Origin: Acholeplasmataceae bacterium
GTDB taxonomy: Bacteria > Bacillota_I > Bacilli_A > Acholeplasmatales > Acholeplasmataceae
NCBI GenBank assembly: GCA_023264085.1
Contig: JALQTF010000021.1
Location: 1 to 7,159 of the forward strand
Direction of reading: 5' to 3'
Length of the DNA: 7,159 nt
The notes beneath the pieces are model-generated. The model saw only the letters and a program-made list of their open reading frames with translations, did no database searches and was not told the origin of the DNA. Position 1 is the stretch's first letter, and the number at the start of each line of letters is the position of its first letter. The translations under genes were made by a program, and so were the position numbers. Of the stretch, positions 5,340 to 7,159 are shown piece after piece.

Positions 5340-6249
5340 TTGGTTTACATTAACTATTTTCGGTCTTTTTGTTGCTGTTATCGGGATTCTTTTATTGATA
5401 CAGTTTAAAGAGTGGAGACTTATTAAGTATTGTGAACAAATCATCAAAAAGAATTCACTTACTTTTTATAAGGCTTTTTCACAAATTGACAATAAAAAAC
5501 AAAGACACGCGATATACGTCGTATACGCTTTTTGTCGTTATGCAGATGATCTCATCGATGAACATCAAGACATTGATGGTTTGAATACACTTGAAAAAGA
5601 ATTGGCTAATTTTAGAGATAACAAAAAAACAACACTTAGAGTGTTTAGAGCATTAAAATTAATCAAAGATGATTTTTACGGAAATGATTATGATTTTAAA
5701 CCATACTTTGAGATGATTGAAGGTCAAAGAATGGATATCATGATTCATTCATATGAAACACTTGAAGATGTTTTGGGGTATTGTTATTATGTTGCATCTT
5801 CTGTTGGTCTTATGTTACTTCCAATTCTTGCACCAAAAAAACATCATAAGTTGAGAGAATTTGCGATTCAATTAGGATATGCCATGCAAATTACAAACTT
5901 TTTACGAGATGTTGGTGAAGATTTTAAAAAAGGAAGAATCTACATTCCGCAAACTATGCTTAAAAAATATGGCATCCAAATAGAAGAAGAAATGATAGAA
6001 GGTCCTTCTGAAAAATTTAAACAGTTATTTGATGAACTTTCTGGTATTGCTAGAAACTATTATCAATACGCATATGATCATATAGATGCATTTTCAAAAG
6101 ATGTTTCTAAACCATTATTGTATGCTGCTAAGCTATATGAAGCAATACTTGATGAGTGTATCACAGATTATGATGTATTTAGACATAAGCATTTTGTTAC
6201 ACAAGAAAAGAAAGTAGCCATCATTAAACAGCTTCAAAAAACAATATAA
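5332..6249 (+). CDS. crtM: CrtM-like squalene/phytoene synthase family enzyme with N-terminal membrane anchor
   Basis: Joins two prenyl diphosphates head to head to make the carotene precursor used by the desaturase encoded just upstream. Of 305 residues, the catalytic part begins near residue 31 and aligns from memory with staphylococcal CrtM: YCEQIIKKNSLTFYKAF (33-49), CRYADDLIDE (68-77, first Asp motif Asp72/Asp73/Asp76), GQRMDI (131-136), YCYYVASSVG (150-159) and NFLRDVGEDFKKGRIYIP (189-206, second Asp motif Asp193/Asp197). Phe49 and Tyr62 occupy the positions of CrtM Phe26 and Trp38, bulky residues known to limit product length to C30, so 4,4'-diapophytoene from farnesyl diphosphate is the likely product. 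Residues 3-24 form an uninterrupted hydrophobic helix, absent from typical members, probably a membrane anchor. The start at 5332 has AAAGGA (5318-5323) eight bases upstream and overlaps crtN. A C40 phytoene synthase is less likely. Confidence 0.92.
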   Translation: MNDWFTLTIFGLFVAVIGILLLIQFKEWRLIKYCEQIIKKNSLTFYKAFSQIDNKKQRHAIYVVYAFCRYADDLIDEHQDIDGLNTLEKELANFRDNKKTTLRVFRALKLIKDDFYGNDYDFKPYFEMIEGQRMDIMIHSYETLEDVLGYCYYVASSVGLMLLPILAPKKHHKLREFAIQLGYAMQITNFLRDVGEDFKKGRIYIPQTMLKKYGIQIEEEMIEGPSEKFKQLFDELSGIARNYYQYAYDHIDAFSKDVSKPLLYAAKLYEAILDECITDYDVFRHKHFVTQEKKVAIIKQLQKTI

Positions 6250-6265
6250 TTGAGTTGGAGAAACG

Positions 6266-7159
6266 ATGAATTTAAATCGAATGAAAATCATTCAAGAAAA
6301 CACATCTATAGAAACAAATCGTGTCATTTATTGGATGCAAAGTGCTCAAAGAATTCACTATAACCATGCACTAAACTATGCCGTTGATTTAGCGAACAAA
6401 AAAAACTGTCCGTTGGTTGTAGTTTTTAATGTCATCCCTAGTTACAAAGATGCGAATAGAAGACACTATGTTTTTATGTTAGAGGGGATAAAAGAACTTG
6501 AGACATCATTTAAATCATTAAAGATTCCATTTAAAATAACATTTGGTGATCCAAGTAAAAACATCATGAATATGTTACAACAAGGCGATTTGATCATCTT
6601 AGATAAAGCGTATTTAAGACATCCTAGATCTTGGAGAAATGATCTATATAAAAACATTAAAGGTCAATATACCATGATTGAAATAGATACTGAACTCATT
6701 GTACCTGTTGAGGTTGCCTCGCAAAAGATGGAATATGGTGCATATACCATACGTCCAAAACTCCACAAACAATTTGATGCGTTTGATGATTATGAAATGT
6801 TATCCTTATACAAAGGTAATTATATTGAATTAAAAAGTGATGTAGATCTTAATTCAATCAATGACTTTGTAAAAACACTTCCCATCGATCAGAATGTCTT
6901 AGAAACACCTTATTTTGTTGGTGGATATCAAGAAGCTAAAAAACGATTAAAATCATTTATCGAGTACAAAGCAAAAGATTATTTAGATAGAAATGCACCA
7001 GGTGAAAATGTAACTTCAACACTCTCTCCATATTTACATTTTGGTCAAATAGCATCCCTTGAAATTGTCCATGAAATTAGACGAGCAAAAGAAATGAATT
7101 TAATCAATCAAGCAACATACGATGGCATCTTTGAACAAGTGTTTGTCAGAAGAGAGCTC
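6266..7159 (+). CDS. Class II CPD photolyase, N-terminal 298 residues (runs off right edge)
   Basis: Uses blue or near-UV light and reduced FAD to split cyclobutane pyrimidine dimers in DNA. The hand translation from the ATG at 6266 is open to the window end, about two thirds of a typical 450-470-residue protein. Class II marks are VIYWMQSAQR (20-29), RHYVFMLEG (66-74), VPVEVASQKMEYGAYTIRPK (146-165), LSPYLHFGQI (253-262) and the start of the VRREL block (294-298). These differ clearly from the class I/DASH style of the protein encoded at the left edge, so the two are not recent duplicates. GGAG (6257-6260) lies five bases before the start, and only 16 bases separate it from crtM, so it is probably co-transcribed with the carotenoid genes. 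The rest of the FAD site and the electron-transfer tryptophans are beyond the edge. Confidence 0.94.
   Translation, partial: MNLNRMKIIQENTSIETNRVIYWMQSAQRIHYNHALNYAVDLANKKNCPLVVVFNVIPSYKDANRRHYVFMLEGIKELETSFKSLKIPFKITFGDPSKNIMNMLQQGDLIILDKAYLRHPRSWRNDLYKNIKGQYTMIEIDTELIVPVEVASQKMEYGAYTIRPKLHKQFDAFDDYEMLSLYKGNYIELKSDVDLNSINDFVKTLPIDQNVLETPYFVGGYQEAKKRLKSFIEYKAKDYLDRNAPGENVTSTLSPYLHFGQIASLEIVHEIRRAKEMNLINQATYDGIFEQVFVRREL

Noticed and set aside
6466..6657. Minus-strand frame inside the class II photolyase gene
   Set aside because: Antisense shadow of a conserved photolyase coding region.
1..7159. Insertion sequences, CRISPR array, tRNA or rRNA genes, and retinal-synthesis genes (crtY, blh)
   Set aside because: No terminal inverted repeats, regularly spaced repeats, cloverleaf sequences or matching proteins were seen on either strand.

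Overview
The window reads as a compact, AT-rich, low-GC Gram-positive locus, most likely from an Acholeplasma-type mollicute or a close relative. TGA is used as a true stop (the desaturase gene ends in TGA), tryptophan is encoded by TGG, and gaps between genes are very short. A C30-type carotenoid pair is present, as expected for a pigmented Acholeplasma. The genus is an inference from gene content and style; no rRNA or other phylogenetic marker lies in the window.

Layout, left to right: (1) a cryptochrome-DASH/photolyase gene on the minus strand that runs off the left edge (start at 721); (2) a divergent, complete arginine deiminase gene (748-1899); (3) a convergent tocopherol-cyclase-family gene (1896-2864, minus), whose stop codon overlaps the deiminase stop inside the loop of a shared hairpin; (4) a heliorhodopsin gene (2917-3744, minus) directly upstream of it; (5) a divergent promoter region of about 100 bp (3745-3848); (6) a plus-strand cluster of CrtN-like desaturase (3849-5339), CrtM-like synthase with an added N-terminal membrane anchor (5332-6249, overlapping by 8 bp) and a class II CPD photolyase (6266 to beyond the right edge). 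There is no gene-free stretch over 300 bases; the longest gap is the 104-bp divergent region between heliorhodopsin and crtN.

All genes except the arginine deiminase fit one theme, light. There is a retinal photoreceptor protein, a carotenoid pathway for membrane photoprotection, two flavin-dependent photolyase/cryptochrome proteins from different subfamilies, and a prenyl-lipid cyclase-like protein of unknown role. The main puzzle is that the carotenoid enzymes look like C30 (diapo) enzymes. They would not supply the beta-carotene from which retinal is normally made, and no lycopene cyclase or carotenoid cleavage oxygenase is in the window. The tocopherol-cyclase-like gene next to heliorhodopsin, in an organism not expected to make tocopherol, is the best candidate here for undescribed chemistry.
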